This document shows, one piece after another, positions 48,045-58,281 of a stretch of 64,000 nt of DNA (the first letter of the stretch is position 1; each line of letters begins with the position of its first letter). Made by a program: the position numbers and the translations under genes. The notes below the pieces were generated by a model. It did no database searches and was not told where the DNA came from. It was given only the letters and a program-made list of their open reading frames with translations. This DNA comes from an uncultured Oscillospiraceae bacterium (lineage in GTDB: Bacteria > Bacillota > Clostridia > Oscillospirales > Oscillospiraceae), in assembly GCA_947631865.1 (NCBI GenBank), contig CANRNF010000001.1, positions 29,286 through 93,285 of the forward strand. The letters run 5' to 3'.

Positions 48045-48741
48045 TCTGACAGCGTATCTGCGCGAACGCACCTACCCTGGCCGGGGCATCGCCCTGGGCC
48101 GGAGCGCCGATGGGAAAAAGGCGGTGATCGTCTACTTCATCATGGGCCGCAGCGTCAACAGCCGCAACCGGGTTTTCGTGGAGACGGAGGACGGCATCCG
48201 CACCCAGGCCCACGACCCGGCCAAGATGGTCGACCCCAGCCTCATCATCTATCACCCCGTGCGGATCGTTGGGAAGGACACCGTGGTCACCAACGGGGAC
48301 CAGACCGACACCATCCGGGACGCCCTCGTGGCCGGCCAGAGCTTCGCCGCCGCCCTGCGCACCCGCACCTTTGAGCCGGACGGGCCCAACTGGACCCCCC
48401 GTATCTCCGGCCTGGTGGGCCCGGACGGGAGCTATAAGCTCTCCATCCTCAAGAGCCTGGACGGGGACCCGGCCTGCTGTTGCCGGTACTTCTACGAGTA
48501 CGACAAGCCCCAGGCGGGCCTGGGCCATATCATCCACACCTATGCTGCGGACGGCGACCCGCTGCCCTCCTACGAGGGAGAGCCCGCGCCGGTATCCATC
48601 GGCGCGGCCGATGCGAAGAGTCTGGCTGGGGAAGTATGGGCGGCTTTGAACGAGGATAACAAGGTGTCCCTTTACGTGTCTTATATCGACCTGGCGACAG
48701 GGGAGCGGGACACGGTGATCGTCAACAAGCACGAGGCTTGA
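48037..48741 (+). CDS. IMP cyclohydrolase, PurO-like separate enzyme
   Basis: 234 residues of the stand-alone IMP cyclohydrolase family (PF07826-like): YPGRGIALGRSADGKKAVIVYFIMGRSVNSRNRVF, YHPVRIVG, VVTNGDQTDTI and TPRISGL. It closes the last purine ring, FAICAR to IMP, a reaction usually carried by the N-terminal half of PurH. The next gene encodes only the other PurH half, so the two jobs are split. ATG 48037 overlaps purN by eight bases with AAGGAGG upstream. Confidence 0.87.
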   Translation: MTDLTAYLRERTYPGRGIALGRSADGKKAVIVYFIMGRSVNSRNRVFVETEDGIRTQAHDPAKMVDPSLIIYHPVRIVGKDTVVTNGDQTDTIRDALVAGQSFAAALRTRTFEPDGPNWTPRISGLVGPDGSYKLSILKSLDGDPACCCRYFYEYDKPQAGLGHIIHTYAADGDPLPSYEGEPAPVSIGAADAKSLAGEVWAALNEDNKVSLYVSYIDLATGERDTVIVNKHEA

Positions 48742-48754
48742 GAAGGAGCGAACG

Positions 48755-49933
48755 ATGAACTCTCTGGAACTGAAATACGGCTGCAACCCCAACCAGAAGC
48801 CCTCCTGCATTTTCATGAAGGACGGCTCCGATCTGCCCATCCAGGTCCTGAACGGCAAGCCGGGCTACATCAACTTTATGGATGCCTTCAACTCCTGGCA
48901 GCTGGTGAAGGAACTGAAAGAGGCCACGGGCCTGCCCGCCGCCGCCAGCTTCAAGCACGTGTCCCCGGCGGGGGCCGCTGTGGGCAAGCCCCTTTCCGAG
49001 ACGGATAAAAAGATATACTTCGTGGACCCGGACGCGGAACTGAGCCCCATCGCCTGCGCCTATATCCGGGCCCGGGGTGCTGACCGTCTGTGCTCCTACG
49101 GCGACTGGGCGGCCCTCTCTGAGCCCTGTGACGAGGCCACGGCCCGGTACCTCAAGGACGAGGTGTCCGACGGCGTCATCGCACCGGGTTATACCGATGA
49201 AGCGCTGGCCATCCTCAGGACAAAAAAGAAGGGCAACTACAACGTGGTGCAGATCGACCCCGGCTATGTGCCTGACCCTGTGGAGCGCAAGGATGTGTAC
49301 GGCGTCACCTTCCAGCAGGGGAGGAACGACTACAAGGTCACGGCGGAGGCTTTTTCCAACATCGTGACGAAGAATAAAACGCTGCCCCCCGAGGCGGTCA
49401 TCGACATGACCGTGGCGCTCATCACGCTGAAGTACACCCAGTCCAACTCCGTCTGCTACGTGAAGGACGGACAGGCCATCGGCGTGGGAGCGGGCCAGCA
49501 GAGCCGCATCCACTGCACACGCCTCGCGGGCAGCAAAGCGGACAACTGGTATCTCCGGCAGCATGAGAAGGTGCTCTCCCTGCCTTTTAAGCCCGGCATC
49601 CGCCGGCCGGACCGGGACAACGCCATCGACGTGTATATCTCCGACGAGTACGAAGACGTGCTGGCGGACGGCGCCTGGCAGAACGTGTTCACGCAGAGGC
49701 CTGAGCCCCTGACGGCGGCAGAGAAAAAGGCCTGGCTCGCCACCCAGTCCGGCGTGACCGTGGGCAGCGACGCGTTCTTCCCCTTCGGGGACAACGTGGA
49801 GCGGGCCCGGAAGTCCGGCGTGGCCTATATCGCCGAGCCCGGCGGCAGCATCCGGGATGACAACGTGATCGAGACGGCGGACAAGTACGGCATCGTCATG
49901 GCCTTCACGGGCATGCGGCTGTTCCACCATTGA
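48755..49933 (+). CDS. purH: AICAR formyltransferase, PurH C-terminal domain alone
   Basis: 392 residues: LKYGCNPNQKP (K-Y-G-x-NPHQ-like motif), AAASFKHVSPAGAAVG (catalytic Lys-His), a late SNSVCYVKDGQAIGVGAGQQSR and DAFFPFGDNVE. It formylates AICAR (ZMP) with 10-formyl-THF, using up the very compound the leader riboswitch senses. The IMP cyclohydrolase (MGS-type) domain of a full PurH is absent, matching the separate enzyme encoded just upstream. GAAGGAG lies before ATG 48755. Confidence 0.93.
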   Translation: MNSLELKYGCNPNQKPSCIFMKDGSDLPIQVLNGKPGYINFMDAFNSWQLVKELKEATGLPAAASFKHVSPAGAAVGKPLSETDKKIYFVDPDAELSPIACAYIRARGADRLCSYGDWAALSEPCDEATARYLKDEVSDGVIAPGYTDEALAILRTKKKGNYNVVQIDPGYVPDPVERKDVYGVTFQQGRNDYKVTAEAFSNIVTKNKTLPPEAVIDMTVALITLKYTQSNSVCYVKDGQAIGVGAGQQSRIHCTRLAGSKADNWYLRQHEKVLSLPFKPGIRRPDRDNAIDVYISDEYEDVLADGAWQNVFTQRPEPLTAAEKKAWLATQSGVTVGSDAFFPFGDNVERARKSGVAYIAEPGGSIRDDNVIETADKYGIVMAFTGMRLFHH

Positions 49934-49949
49934 TAGGGAGGAGCTTATT

Positions 49950-51218
49950 ATGAAGCTCATGGTCATCGGCAGCGGCGGCCGGGAACACGCCGTCATCCGC
50001 AAGCTGAAGGAGAATCCCGACGTGGAGACGATCTACGCCCTGCCCGGCAACGGCGGTATCGCCGTGGACGCGGTATGCGTGGATATCGGCGCGAAGGATG
50101 TCGACGGCGCGGTGCGCTTTGCAAAGGAGAAGGGCGTCGATTTTGCCATAGTCACCCCAGACGACCCCCTGGTGCTGGGGATGGTGGACGCGCTGGAGGC
50201 GGCGGGCGTTCCCTGCTTCGGTCCGGCGAAAAACGCCGCCATCATCGAGGGCAGCAAGGTGTTTTCCAAGGACCTGATGAAGAAATACGGCGTCCCAACT
50301 GCTTCTTACGAGGTGTTCGATGATGCGGCCGCGGCGCTGGCCTACGTGCAGACCGCGCCGCTGCCCACGGTGGTGAAGGCCGACGGACTGGCCTTGGGCA
50401 AGGGCGTGCTCATCGCCCAGACCCGCGAGGAGGCCGTCCAGGCGGTGAAGTCTATCATGGAGGAGAAGAAATTCGGCGCCAGCGGCGACCAGATCGTGGT
50501 GGAGGAGTTTTTGACCGGCCCGGAGGTGTCCGTGCTGGCTTTCACCGACGGGAAGACTGTCAAGCCCATGGTGTCCTCCATGGACCACAAGCGGGCCCAT
50601 GACAATGACGAGGGGCTCAATACCGGCGGCATGGGCACTGTGGCCCCTAACCCCTATTACACGAACGACGTCGCCGACCAGTGCATGGAGACCATCTTCA
50701 AGCCCACCATTGCCGCCATGGCGGCGGAGGGACGTCCTTTCAAGGGCTGCCTCTATTTCGGCCTGATGCTCACGCCTGACGGTCCCAAGGTCATCGAGTA
50801 CAACTGCCGCTTCGGCGACCCGGAGACCCAGGTGGTGCTGCCGCTGATGGAGTCGGACCTGCTCACCGTCATGATGGCCTGCCGGAACGGGACGCTGGCG
50901 GAAACGGAGGTGCGCTTTTCTGATAAGCACGCCTGCTGCGTCATCATGGCCAGCGAGGGATACCCAGAGAGCTATGAAAAGGGCTATGAGATTACCTTCG
51001 GCGAGGGCATCAAGGCCCAGGTTTTCGTGGCCGGGGCAAAGCAGGTGGATGGAAAACTTCTCACGAATGGCGGCCGGGTGCTGGGCGTGACTGCGGTGGC
51101 GGAGAGCCTCCCAAAGGCCATCGACGCCGCCTATACGGACGTGGAGAAGATCCGCTTCGGCAACGCCTTTTACCGGCATGATATCGGCCAGCGGGCCCTG
51201 AAAGCGCTGGAGGGTTGA
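49950..51218 (+). CDS. purD: Phosphoribosylamine-glycine ligase (GAR synthetase)
   Basis: 422 residues of ATP-grasp type: LMVIGSGGREHAVIRKL, PGNGGIA, VTPDDPLVLGMVDALEAAG, VVKADGLALGKGVLIAQT (ATP-grasp Lys), NTGGMGTVAPNPYY and YNCRFGDPETQVVLPLM. Second step of purine synthesis. GGGAGGAG before ATG 49950, 16 bases after purH. Confidence 0.97.
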   Translation: MKLMVIGSGGREHAVIRKLKENPDVETIYALPGNGGIAVDAVCVDIGAKDVDGAVRFAKEKGVDFAIVTPDDPLVLGMVDALEAAGVPCFGPAKNAAIIEGSKVFSKDLMKKYGVPTASYEVFDDAAAALAYVQTAPLPTVVKADGLALGKGVLIAQTREEAVQAVKSIMEEKKFGASGDQIVVEEFLTGPEVSVLAFTDGKTVKPMVSSMDHKRAHDNDEGLNTGGMGTVAPNPYYTNDVADQCMETIFKPTIAAMAAEGRPFKGCLYFGLMLTPDGPKVIEYNCRFGDPETQVVLPLMESDLLTVMMACRNGTLAETEVRFSDKHACCVIMASEGYPESYEKGYEITFGEGIKAQVFVAGAKQVDGKLLTNGGRVLGVTAVAESLPKAIDAAYTDVEKIRFGNAFYRHDIGQRALKALEG

Positions 51219-51225
51219 AAAGCCT

Positions 51226-54200
51226 ATGGTCTATCGGATATATGTGGAGAAAAAGCCGGGCGTGACCCCGGAGAGCGGCGGGCTGCTGGCCGACCTGCGG
51301 GACTTTTTGGGTGTGCGGGCCCTGGAGGACGTGCGCATCCTGAACCGTTATGACGTGGACCGCATCGAGCAGGCGGTTTTTGACCAGGCCAGGAACGTGG
51401 TCTTCTCCGAACCCCAGGTGGATGTGGTCTACGACGAGACGTTCCCCATGCCGGAAGGGGCATGGACTGTTCTGGCCGTGGAGGCGCTGCCTGGCCAATT
51501 TGACCAGCGGGCGGATTCCGCCGCCCAGTGCATCCAGCTCATGGCCGGGGTAGAGCGGCCGCTGGTGTCCTACGCCAAGGTATACCTGCTCCGCGGGATG
51601 CTGTCACCGGAGGATATAGAGAGGATCAAGGGATACGTCATCAACCCTGTGGAGAGCCGCGAGGCGTCCATAGAAAAGATGGCGACTCTGGAGCGGACCT
51701 ACACCGTGCCCGATCATGTGCAGACGGTGGAGGGCTTCACCGCCATGGACGAGGAGGCGCTGACGGCCCTGCTGGACCGGCTGGGCCTGGCCATGGACCT
51801 GGATGACCTGCGGTTTTTGCAGGACTATTTCAAAAATGAAGAGCACCGGGACCCCACGCTCACCGAGGTGCGGGTTGTGGACACCTACTGGTCCGACCAC
51901 TGCCGCCACACTACCTTTTCCACCAACATCGACAGTCTGGATATCGCCGACCCGGCGGTCCGGGCGGCCTATGAGCGGTACCTGGCGGCCAGGGAAGAGG
52001 TCTACGGGGCGGAGAAGGCCGCAATGCGGCCCCAGACCCTGATGGACATCGCCACCCTGGGCACCAAGGTATTGAAAAAGCGGGGCATGCTCCCGGAGCT
52101 GGACGAGAGCGAGGAGATCAACGCCTGCTCCATCCATGTACCTGCCCAAGTGGACGGCGAGGTGCAGGACTGGCTCCTGATGTTTAAAAACGAGACCCAC
52201 AACCACCCTACGGAGATCGAGCCCTTCGGCGGCGCGGCCACCTGCATCGGCGGCTGCATCCGTGACCCCCTGTCCGGCCGGGCCTATGTGCACCAGGCAA
52301 TGCGGGTCACCGGCGGCGGCGACCCGCGGGCGGCGGTGGACGAGACCATCCCCGGCAAGCTTCCCCAGCGGAAGCTGGCCCAGACCGCCGCGGCGGGGTA
52401 TTCCTCCTACGGCAACCAGATCGGCCTGGCCACCGGCCACGTGGCCGAGATGTACCATGAGGGATATATCGCCAAGCGGCTGGAGTGCGGCGTGGTGGTG
52501 GCCGCCGCCCCGGCGGAGAACGTGCGCCGGGAAGAGCCTGCGCCTGGAGATGTGGTCATCCTGCTGGGCGGACGCACCGGCCGGGATGGCATCGGCGGCG
52601 CTACCGGATCCTCCAAGAGCCATAATATAAAGTCGCTGCAGACCATGGCCTCCGAGGTCCAGAAGGGCAACGCCCCTGAGGAGCGGAAGATCCAGCGGTT
52701 GTTCCGGGACGGGAACGTGACCCGCCTCATCAAGCGGTGCAACGACTTTGGCGCCGGCGGCGTCAGCGTGGCCATCGGCGAGCTGGCAGACGGACTGGAG
52801 ATCGACCTGGACGCGGTGCGCAAGAAATACGAGGGCCTGGACGGCACGGAGCTTGCCATCTCCGAGAGCCAGGAGCGCATGGCCGTGGTGGTGGCGCCCG
52901 AGGACGAGCAGGCTTTTATCGCTGCCGCCCAGGCGGAGAATCTGGAAGCCTACCGGGTGGCGGTGGTCACCGAGAGCCCCCGGATGGTCATGACCTGGAA
53001 GGGAAGGACCATCGCGGACTTGAGCCGGGCGTTTTTGAACACCAACGGCGCGGTGAAGCATGCCAAGGTGTCCGTTCCGGAAAAAGACCGGACGGCCATG
53101 GGCCAGGCCCAGTTCCACTCCCTGCGGGAAATGGCCGGGAGCCTCAAGTGCGCCTCCCGCCGGGGCCTTACCGAGCGGTTCGACGGCTCCATCGGCGCGG
53201 GGAGCGTGCTCATGCCCTTCGGCGGCGAGACTCAAACTACCCCGGCCCAGGCCATGGCGGCCCTGCTGCCGGTGCTGCCGGGGCAGACCACAGAGCAAGC
53301 CAGCGTCATGTCCTGGGGCTGTGACCCGGACCGGATGACCGTGGACCCCTATGCCGGGGCCATGGACAGCGTGGTCACGTCCCTGACCAAGATTGTGGCG
53401 GCGGGGGCGGATTACAAGGCCGCCTACCTGACGCTCCAGGAATTTTTCGAGAAGCTGCGGGACGATCCGGACCGCTGGGGCAAGCCCTTCTCCGCGCTGC
53501 TGGGGGCCCTGGAGGCCCAGCTGGACTACGGCTGCGCCGCCATCGGCGGCAAGGACTCCATGTCCGGCTCCTTCATGGACAGGGACGTGCCCCCCACGCT
53601 CATCTCCTTCGCCATCGCGCCTATCCGGGCCGGGGACGTGCTCTCGCCTGAGTTCAAAGAGGCGGGGCACCCGGTGTATGTGTTCGGCGGCGACGTGCCG
53701 GAGAACACGAAGGCCGCCTGGGAGGCGTTCCACGCGCTGGCCCGCGAGGGCAGGGTGAAGGCCGCTTGGGCCATTGAGGAGAGCGCCGCCGAGGCGGTGA
53801 TGAAGATGTCCTTCGGTAACCGGATCGGGTTCAGGGCCAACGAAGAAATGACGGGGGACATGTGGCACATCCCGTTTTACGGCGCCATCGTGGCGGAGCT
53901 GACGGGTGATACCGACTGCCCCTACGCCCGCCGCGTGGGCGTCACCGCGTCCGAGCCGGTCATCGACCTGGGCTCCGACAGCGCCCCTATCGACGAGCTG
54001 CTGGCTCTGAATGAGGGCGTTCTGGCGGACGTATATCCCACCCGCGCTGGCGAGACCGGCGCCGTGGAGGCGTTCACCTATTCGGCACAGGAGCGCAAAG
54101 CGCCGGCAGTGAAGAACGCGAAGCCCCGGGCGCTGATCCCCGTGTTCCCCGGCACCAACTGTGAGTACGACACCGCCCGGGCGGTGACAGAGGCCGGCGG

Positions 54201-54918
54201 CGAGGCGGAGATCCTGGTGGTGCGGAACCTGAGCGCCGCGGACACCGCCCAGAGCATCGAACGGGCGGCCAAGGCCATCGAGAGAGCCCAGATGATCGTT
54301 CTGCCCGGCGGTTTCTCCGGCGGCGACGAGCCGGAGGGCAGCGCCAAGTTCATCGCCGCCTTCTTCCGCGGCGGTCCGGTCCGGGAGCAGGTCACAAAGC
54401 TTCTGGAGGACCGGGACGGACTGATGCTGGGCATCTGCAACGGCTTCCAGGCACTTATCAAGCTGGGTCTGGTGCCATTCGGGAAGATCGTGGATACAGA
54501 TGAAAATTGTCCCACGTTGAGTTATAATACCATCGGCCGTCATCAATCCCGCCTTGTGCGGACACGGGTGGCGTCCAACAAGTCCCCCTGGCTGGCGGGA
54601 ACACGTCCCGGCGAGGTCTATACGGTGCCCATCTCCCACGGCGAGGGCCGTTTCCTGGCCTCAGAGGAGCTGGTGAAAAAGCTGGCCGCCAACGGACAGG
54701 TCGCCACCCAGTATGTGGACCTCTCCGGCGTCCCATCCATGGATACGGACCATAACCCCAACGGCTCCGTGTTCGCCATTGAGGGGATCACCAGCCCCGA
54801 CGGCCGGGTCCTGGGCAAAATGGGCCACTCCGAGCGTGTGGGCGCGAGTCTCTATAAGAACGTCCCCGGACGGTACGACATGGGCCTTTTCCAGGCCGCG
54901 GTCCGGTATTTCAGATAA
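51226..54918 (+). CDS. purL: Phosphoribosylformylglycinamidine synthase, one-chain PurLQ
   Basis: 1,230 residues, so synthetase and glutaminase are fused as in Clostridia and Proteobacteria, and no separate purS or purQ is needed. [35 protein letters not shown] and DSMSGSF mark the synthetase. From about residue 965, [35 protein letters not shown] (catalytic Cys) and SHGEGRF mark the class I glutaminase. It starts eight bases after purD. Confidence 0.96.
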   Translation: MVYRIYVEKKPGVTPESGGLLADLRDFLGVRALEDVRILNRYDVDRIEQAVFDQARNVVFSEPQVDVVYDETFPMPEGAWTVLAVEALPGQFDQRADSAAQCIQLMAGVERPLVSYAKVYLLRGMLSPEDIERIKGYVINPVESREASIEKMATLERTYTVPDHVQTVEGFTAMDEEALTALLDRLGLAMDLDDLRFLQDYFKNEEHRDPTLTEVRVVDTYWSDHCRHTTFSTNIDSLDIADPAVRAAYERYLAAREEVYGAEKAAMRPQTLMDIATLGTKVLKKRGMLPELDESEEINACSIHVPAQVDGEVQDWLLMFKNETHNHPTEIEPFGGAATCIGGCIRDPLSGRAYVHQAMRVTGGGDPRAAVDETIPGKLPQRKLAQTAAAGYSSYGNQIGLATGHVAEMYHEGYIAKRLECGVVVAAAPAENVRREEPAPGDVVILLGGRTGRDGIGGATGSSKSHNIKSLQTMASEVQKGNAPEERKIQRLFRDGNVTRLIKRCNDFGAGGVSVAIGELADGLEIDLDAVRKKYEGLDGTELAISESQERMAVVVAPEDEQAFIAAAQAENLEAYRVAVVTESPRMVMTWKGRTIADLSRAFLNTNGAVKHAKVSVPEKDRTAMGQAQFHSLREMAGSLKCASRRGLTERFDGSIGAGSVLMPFGGETQTTPAQAMAALLPVLPGQTTEQASVMSWGCDPDRMTVDPYAGAMDSVVTSLTKIVAAGADYKAAYLTLQEFFEKLRDDPDRWGKPFSALLGALEAQLDYGCAAIGGKDSMSGSFMDRDVPPTLISFAIAPIRAGDVLSPEFKEAGHPVYVFGGDVPENTKAAWEAFHALAREGRVKAAWAIEESAAEAVMKMSFGNRIGFRANEEMTGDMWHIPFYGAIVAELTGDTDCPYARRVGVTASEPVIDLGSDSAPIDELLALNEGVLADVYPTRAGETGAVEAFTYSAQERKAPAVKNAKPRALIPVFPGTNCEYDTARAVTEAGGEAEILVVRNLSAADTAQSIERAAKAIERAQMIVLPGGFSGGDEPEGSAKFIAAFFRGGPVREQVTKLLEDRDGLMLGICNGFQALIKLGLVPFGKIVDTDENCPTLSYNTIGRHQSRLVRTRVASNKSPWLAGTRPGEVYTVPISHGEGRFLASEELVKKLAANGQVATQYVDLSGVPSMDTDHNPNGSVFAIEGITSPDGRVLGKMGHSERVGASLYKNVPGRYDMGLFQAAVRYFR

Positions 54919-54935
54919 AACAAGGAGGACAGATC

Positions 54936-56438
54936 ATGGCACAGTATTGCAGTGAACCATCCCGCACCTTTAACGAATATCTTCTGATCCCCGGATACAC
55001 CTCCGAGGAATGCATCCCGTCCAATATCAGCCTGAAAACGCCCCTGACAAAGTTCAAAAAAGGGGAGGAGCCGGCCATCACGCTGTCCATTCCCATGGTG
55101 TCGGCCATCATGCAGTCCGTGTCCAACGACACTCTGGCCATCGCATTGGCCCGGGAGGGCGGCATGTCCTTCATCTACGGGTCCCAGTCCGTGGAGGACG
55201 AGGCGGCCATGGTGGCCCGGGTGAAGAGCTATAAATCCGGCTTCGTGGTCAGCGCCTCCAACGTGACCCCGGACGCCACCCTGGCGGACATCCTGGCCCT
55301 CAAGGCGAAGAACGGCTTTTCCACCGTGGCTGTCACCGAGGATGGCACCGCCAACGGGAAGCTCCTGGGCCTGGTGACCAGCCGGGACTACCGTGTCAGC
55401 CGCATGGCGCCCACGGAGGTGGTCCGGGACTTCATGACTCCCATGGACAAGCTGGTGACGGCCCCCGAGGGCACCAGCCTCAAAGAGGCCAACGACATCA
55501 TCTGGGACCACAAGCTGAACGCTCTGCCTATCGTATCCGCCGACGGGCGGATGCAGTATTTCGTCTTCCGCAAGGACTACGACAGCCACAAGGAAAACCC
55601 CGATGAGATGCTGGACAGCAAAAAGCGCCTCATGGTGGGCGCGGGCATCAACTCCCGGGACTACGCCCAGCGTGTTCCGGCCCTAGTGGTGGCGGGCGTG
55701 GACGCCCTGTGCATCGACTCCTCCGAGGGGCACTCCGTCTGGCAAAAACGGACCATTGAGTGGATACGCCAGCACTATGGCGACAGCGTGAAGGTTGGCG
55801 CGGGCAACGTGGTGGATGCGGCAGGCTTCCGTTTCCTGGCGGAGGCGGGCGCCGACTTTGTGAAGATCGGCATCGGCGGCGGCTCCATCTGCATCACCCG
55901 GGAGACAAAGGGCATCGGCCGGGGCCAGGCCACGGCGGTCATCGAGGTGGCCAAGGCCCGGGATGAGTACTTCAAGGAGACGGGCATATACGTGCCCATC
56001 TGCTCCGACGGCGGCATCGTCCACGACCACCACATCACCCTGGCCCTGGCCATGGGCGCGGACTTCGTCATGCTGGGTCGGTACTTCGCCCGCTTTGACG
56101 AGAGCCCCACGCCCAAGCTGAACATCAACGGCACTATCGTGAAGGAATACTGGGGCGAGGGCTCCAATCGGGCCCGGAACTGGCAGCGCTACGACCTGGG
56201 CGGCAGTGACGGCCTTGCTTTCGAGGAGGGCGTAGACAGCTACGTCACCTACGCCGGCGGCCTGCATGAGAATGTCCAGAAGACCCTGTACAAGGTGAAG
56301 TCCACCATGTGCAACTGCGGCGTCACCACCATTCCAGCCCTGCAGCGGGACGCCAAGCTCACCCTGGTCAGCGAGACGAGCATCGTGGAGGGCGGCTATC
56401 ACGACGTGACGCTGCGCACCACCAGTTCCATCAAATAA
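54936..56438 (+). CDS. guaB: IMP dehydrogenase
   Basis: 500 residues: [15 protein letters not shown], a CBS-domain insert of about 95-215 ([10 protein letters not shown]), [30 protein letters not shown] and the catalytic Cys in [12 protein letters not shown]. It sends IMP towards GMP. Some spacing differs from E. coli GuaB (a [10 protein letters not shown] and a long C-terminal loop), as in a Clostridia subgroup. AAGGAGG before ATG 54936. Confidence 0.94.
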   Translation: MAQYCSEPSRTFNEYLLIPGYTSEECIPSNISLKTPLTKFKKGEEPAITLSIPMVSAIMQSVSNDTLAIALAREGGMSFIYGSQSVEDEAAMVARVKSYKSGFVVSASNVTPDATLADILALKAKNGFSTVAVTEDGTANGKLLGLVTSRDYRVSRMAPTEVVRDFMTPMDKLVTAPEGTSLKEANDIIWDHKLNALPIVSADGRMQYFVFRKDYDSHKENPDEMLDSKKRLMVGAGINSRDYAQRVPALVVAGVDALCIDSSEGHSVWQKRTIEWIRQHYGDSVKVGAGNVVDAAGFRFLAEAGADFVKIGIGGGSICITRETKGIGRGQATAVIEVAKARDEYFKETGIYVPICSDGGIVHDHHITLALAMGADFVMLGRYFARFDESPTPKLNINGTIVKEYWGEGSNRARNWQRYDLGGSDGLAFEEGVDSYVTYAGGLHENVQKTLYKVKSTMCNCGVTTIPALQRDAKLTLVSETSIVEGGYHDVTLRTTSSIK

Positions 56439-56453
56439 GTAGGAGGGGATACC

Positions 56454-58121
56454 ATGACCGATATCGAGATCGCTCAGAGCTGTAAAATGGAGCCCATCAG
56501 CGCCATCGCGGGGCGTGCCGGCGTGGATGAAAAATACTTGGAGCCCTATGGCAAATACAAGGCCAAGGTGGACTATGCCCTGCTGGATGAGAGTCCCCGG
56601 ACGGACGGCAAGCTCATCCTTGTGACGGCCATCACGCCCACCCCTGCCGGGGAGGGCAAGACCACCACCAGCATCGGCCTGGCGGACGGCCTTCGCCGCA
56701 TCGGTAAGAATGCGATCCTGGCCCTGCGGGAGCCGTCCCTGGGCCCCGTGTTCGGGGTGAAGGGCGGCGCCGCCGGCGGCGGCTACGCCCAGGTGGTGCC
56801 CATGGAGGATATCAACCTTCATTTTACCGGTGACTTCCACGCCATCGGCGCGGCCAACAACCTGCTGGCAGCCATGCTGGACAACCACATCTACCAGGGC
56901 AATTCCCTTAACATCGACCCCAAGACCGTCACCTGGAAGCGCTGCGTGGATATGAACGACCGGCAGCTGCGCCATGTGATCGACGGCATCGGCGGCAAGG
57001 TCAACGGCGTGCCCCGGGAGGACGGCTACGATATCACCGTGGCCACGGAGATCATGGCGGTGTTCTGCCTGGCCAGCTCCATCCATGACCTCAAGGAGCG
57101 GCTGGGCCGCATCGTGGTGGCCTATACCTATGACGGCGCGCCCGTGACGGCCAAAGACCTGAAGGCGGTGGGCGCCATGGCGGCCCTTTTGAAGGACGCC
57201 CTCAAGCCCAACCTTGTCCAGACCCTGGAGGGGACCCCGGCCTTTGTCCACGGCGGGCCCTTCGCCAACATCGCCCACGGGTGCAACTCTGTTCTTGCGA
57301 CCCGCATGGCTATGAAACTGGCCGACTACACCGTCACAGAGGCGGGCTTCGGCGCCGACCTGGGCGCGGAGAAGTTCCTGGACATCAAGTGCCGGTACGC
57401 TGGGCTGACCCCGTCCGCTGTGGTGGTGGTCGCCACCATCCGGGCGCTGAAAATGCACGGCGGCCTTCCCAAGACCGAGCTGGGCCACGAGGACCTGGCG
57501 GCCCTGGAGAAGGGCATGCCCAATCTTCTGAGGCATGTGTCCAACATCAAGAACGTCTACGGCCTGCCCTGCGTGGTGGCGGTGAACCGGTTCCCCACGG
57601 ATACGGACGCGGAGGTGGCCCAGGTCATAGAAAGCTGCGCCAAGCTGGGCGTGAAGGCGGTACTGGGCGACTTCTGGGCCAAAGGCGGCGAGGGCGGCAT
57701 GGACCTGGCCGCGGAGGTGGTCCGTCTGTGCGATGAGGAGAAGCCGGACTTCCGGTTCAGCTATGAGCTTGACCAGCCGCTGGACAAGAAGATCGAGGCG
57801 GTGGCGAAGAAGGTCTATGGCGGCGTTGGCGTGAACATCACCCCTGCGGCTCAGAAGCAGATCGCCAGGCTCACGGACCTGGGCTTCGGCGGCCTGCCCG
57901 TGTGCATCGCCAAGACCCAGTACAGCTTTTCCGACGACCCGACCCTTCTGGGTGCGCCCGAGGGCTTCACTGTGACGGTGAAGGAGGTCAAGGTCTCCGC
58001 CGGCGCCGGGTTCGTGGTGGTCCTCACGGGGGACATCATGACCATGCCTGGCCTGCCTAAGGTCCCCGCCGCGGAGAAGATCGACGTGGACGACCGGGGC
58101 GTCATCTCCGGCCTGTTCTGA
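56454..58121 (+). CDS. fhs: Formate-tetrahydrofolate ligase
   Basis: 555 residues: [21 protein letters not shown] (ATP loop), [37 protein letters not shown] and [14 protein letters not shown]. It makes 10-formyl-THF from formate, THF and ATP, the one-carbon donor for PurN and PurH. Being in the ZTP-controlled operon it ties formyl supply to demand. AGGAGGGG before ATG 56454. Confidence 0.97.
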   Translation: MTDIEIAQSCKMEPISAIAGRAGVDEKYLEPYGKYKAKVDYALLDESPRTDGKLILVTAITPTPAGEGKTTTSIGLADGLRRIGKNAILALREPSLGPVFGVKGGAAGGGYAQVVPMEDINLHFTGDFHAIGAANNLLAAMLDNHIYQGNSLNIDPKTVTWKRCVDMNDRQLRHVIDGIGGKVNGVPREDGYDITVATEIMAVFCLASSIHDLKERLGRIVVAYTYDGAPVTAKDLKAVGAMAALLKDALKPNLVQTLEGTPAFVHGGPFANIAHGCNSVLATRMAMKLADYTVTEAGFGADLGAEKFLDIKCRYAGLTPSAVVVVATIRALKMHGGLPKTELGHEDLAALEKGMPNLLRHVSNIKNVYGLPCVVAVNRFPTDTDAEVAQVIESCAKLGVKAVLGDFWAKGGEGGMDLAAEVVRLCDEEKPDFRFSYELDQPLDKKIEAVAKKVYGGVGVNITPAAQKQIARLTDLGFGGLPVCIAKTQYSFSDDPTLLGAPEGFTVTVKEVKVSAGAGFVVVLTGDIMTMPGLPKVPAAEKIDVDDRGVISGLF

Positions 58122-58135
58122 AAAACCCCAATAAC

Positions 58136-58169
58136 ATACGCGCTCCCCGCTCCGGCGGAGGGCGCGTAT
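58136..58169 (+). terminator. Hairpin after fhs
   Basis: ATACGCGC pairs with GCGCGTAT (8 bp) 15 bases after the fhs stop; no clear U tract follows, so termination strength is uncertain. Confidence 0.5.
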
Positions 58170-58171
58170 CC

Positions 58172-58201
58172 TTGTATGTGGACGTAAAAATATGTTATAA
58201 T
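58172..58201 (+). promoter_or_regulatory. Probable promoter of the helicase gene
   Basis: TATAAT (58196-58201) with a weak TTGTAT at 58172-58177, 18-base spacer, about 80 bases before ATG 58282. Confidence 0.55.
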
Positions 58202-58281
58202 CGGGAAGGAACTGTCCGGCTGTCCGGTCTTTGGGACAGTGTATATAGATAATGGCGGTAACGCGGAAGGGAGGACGGACC

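Noticed and set aside
51604-54639. 1,011-codon minus-strand open frame across purL, and similar long frames over guaB/fhs and pcrA
   Set aside because: Codon-bias shadows of clear plus-strand enzymes; their translations are low-complexity and match no family I recognise.
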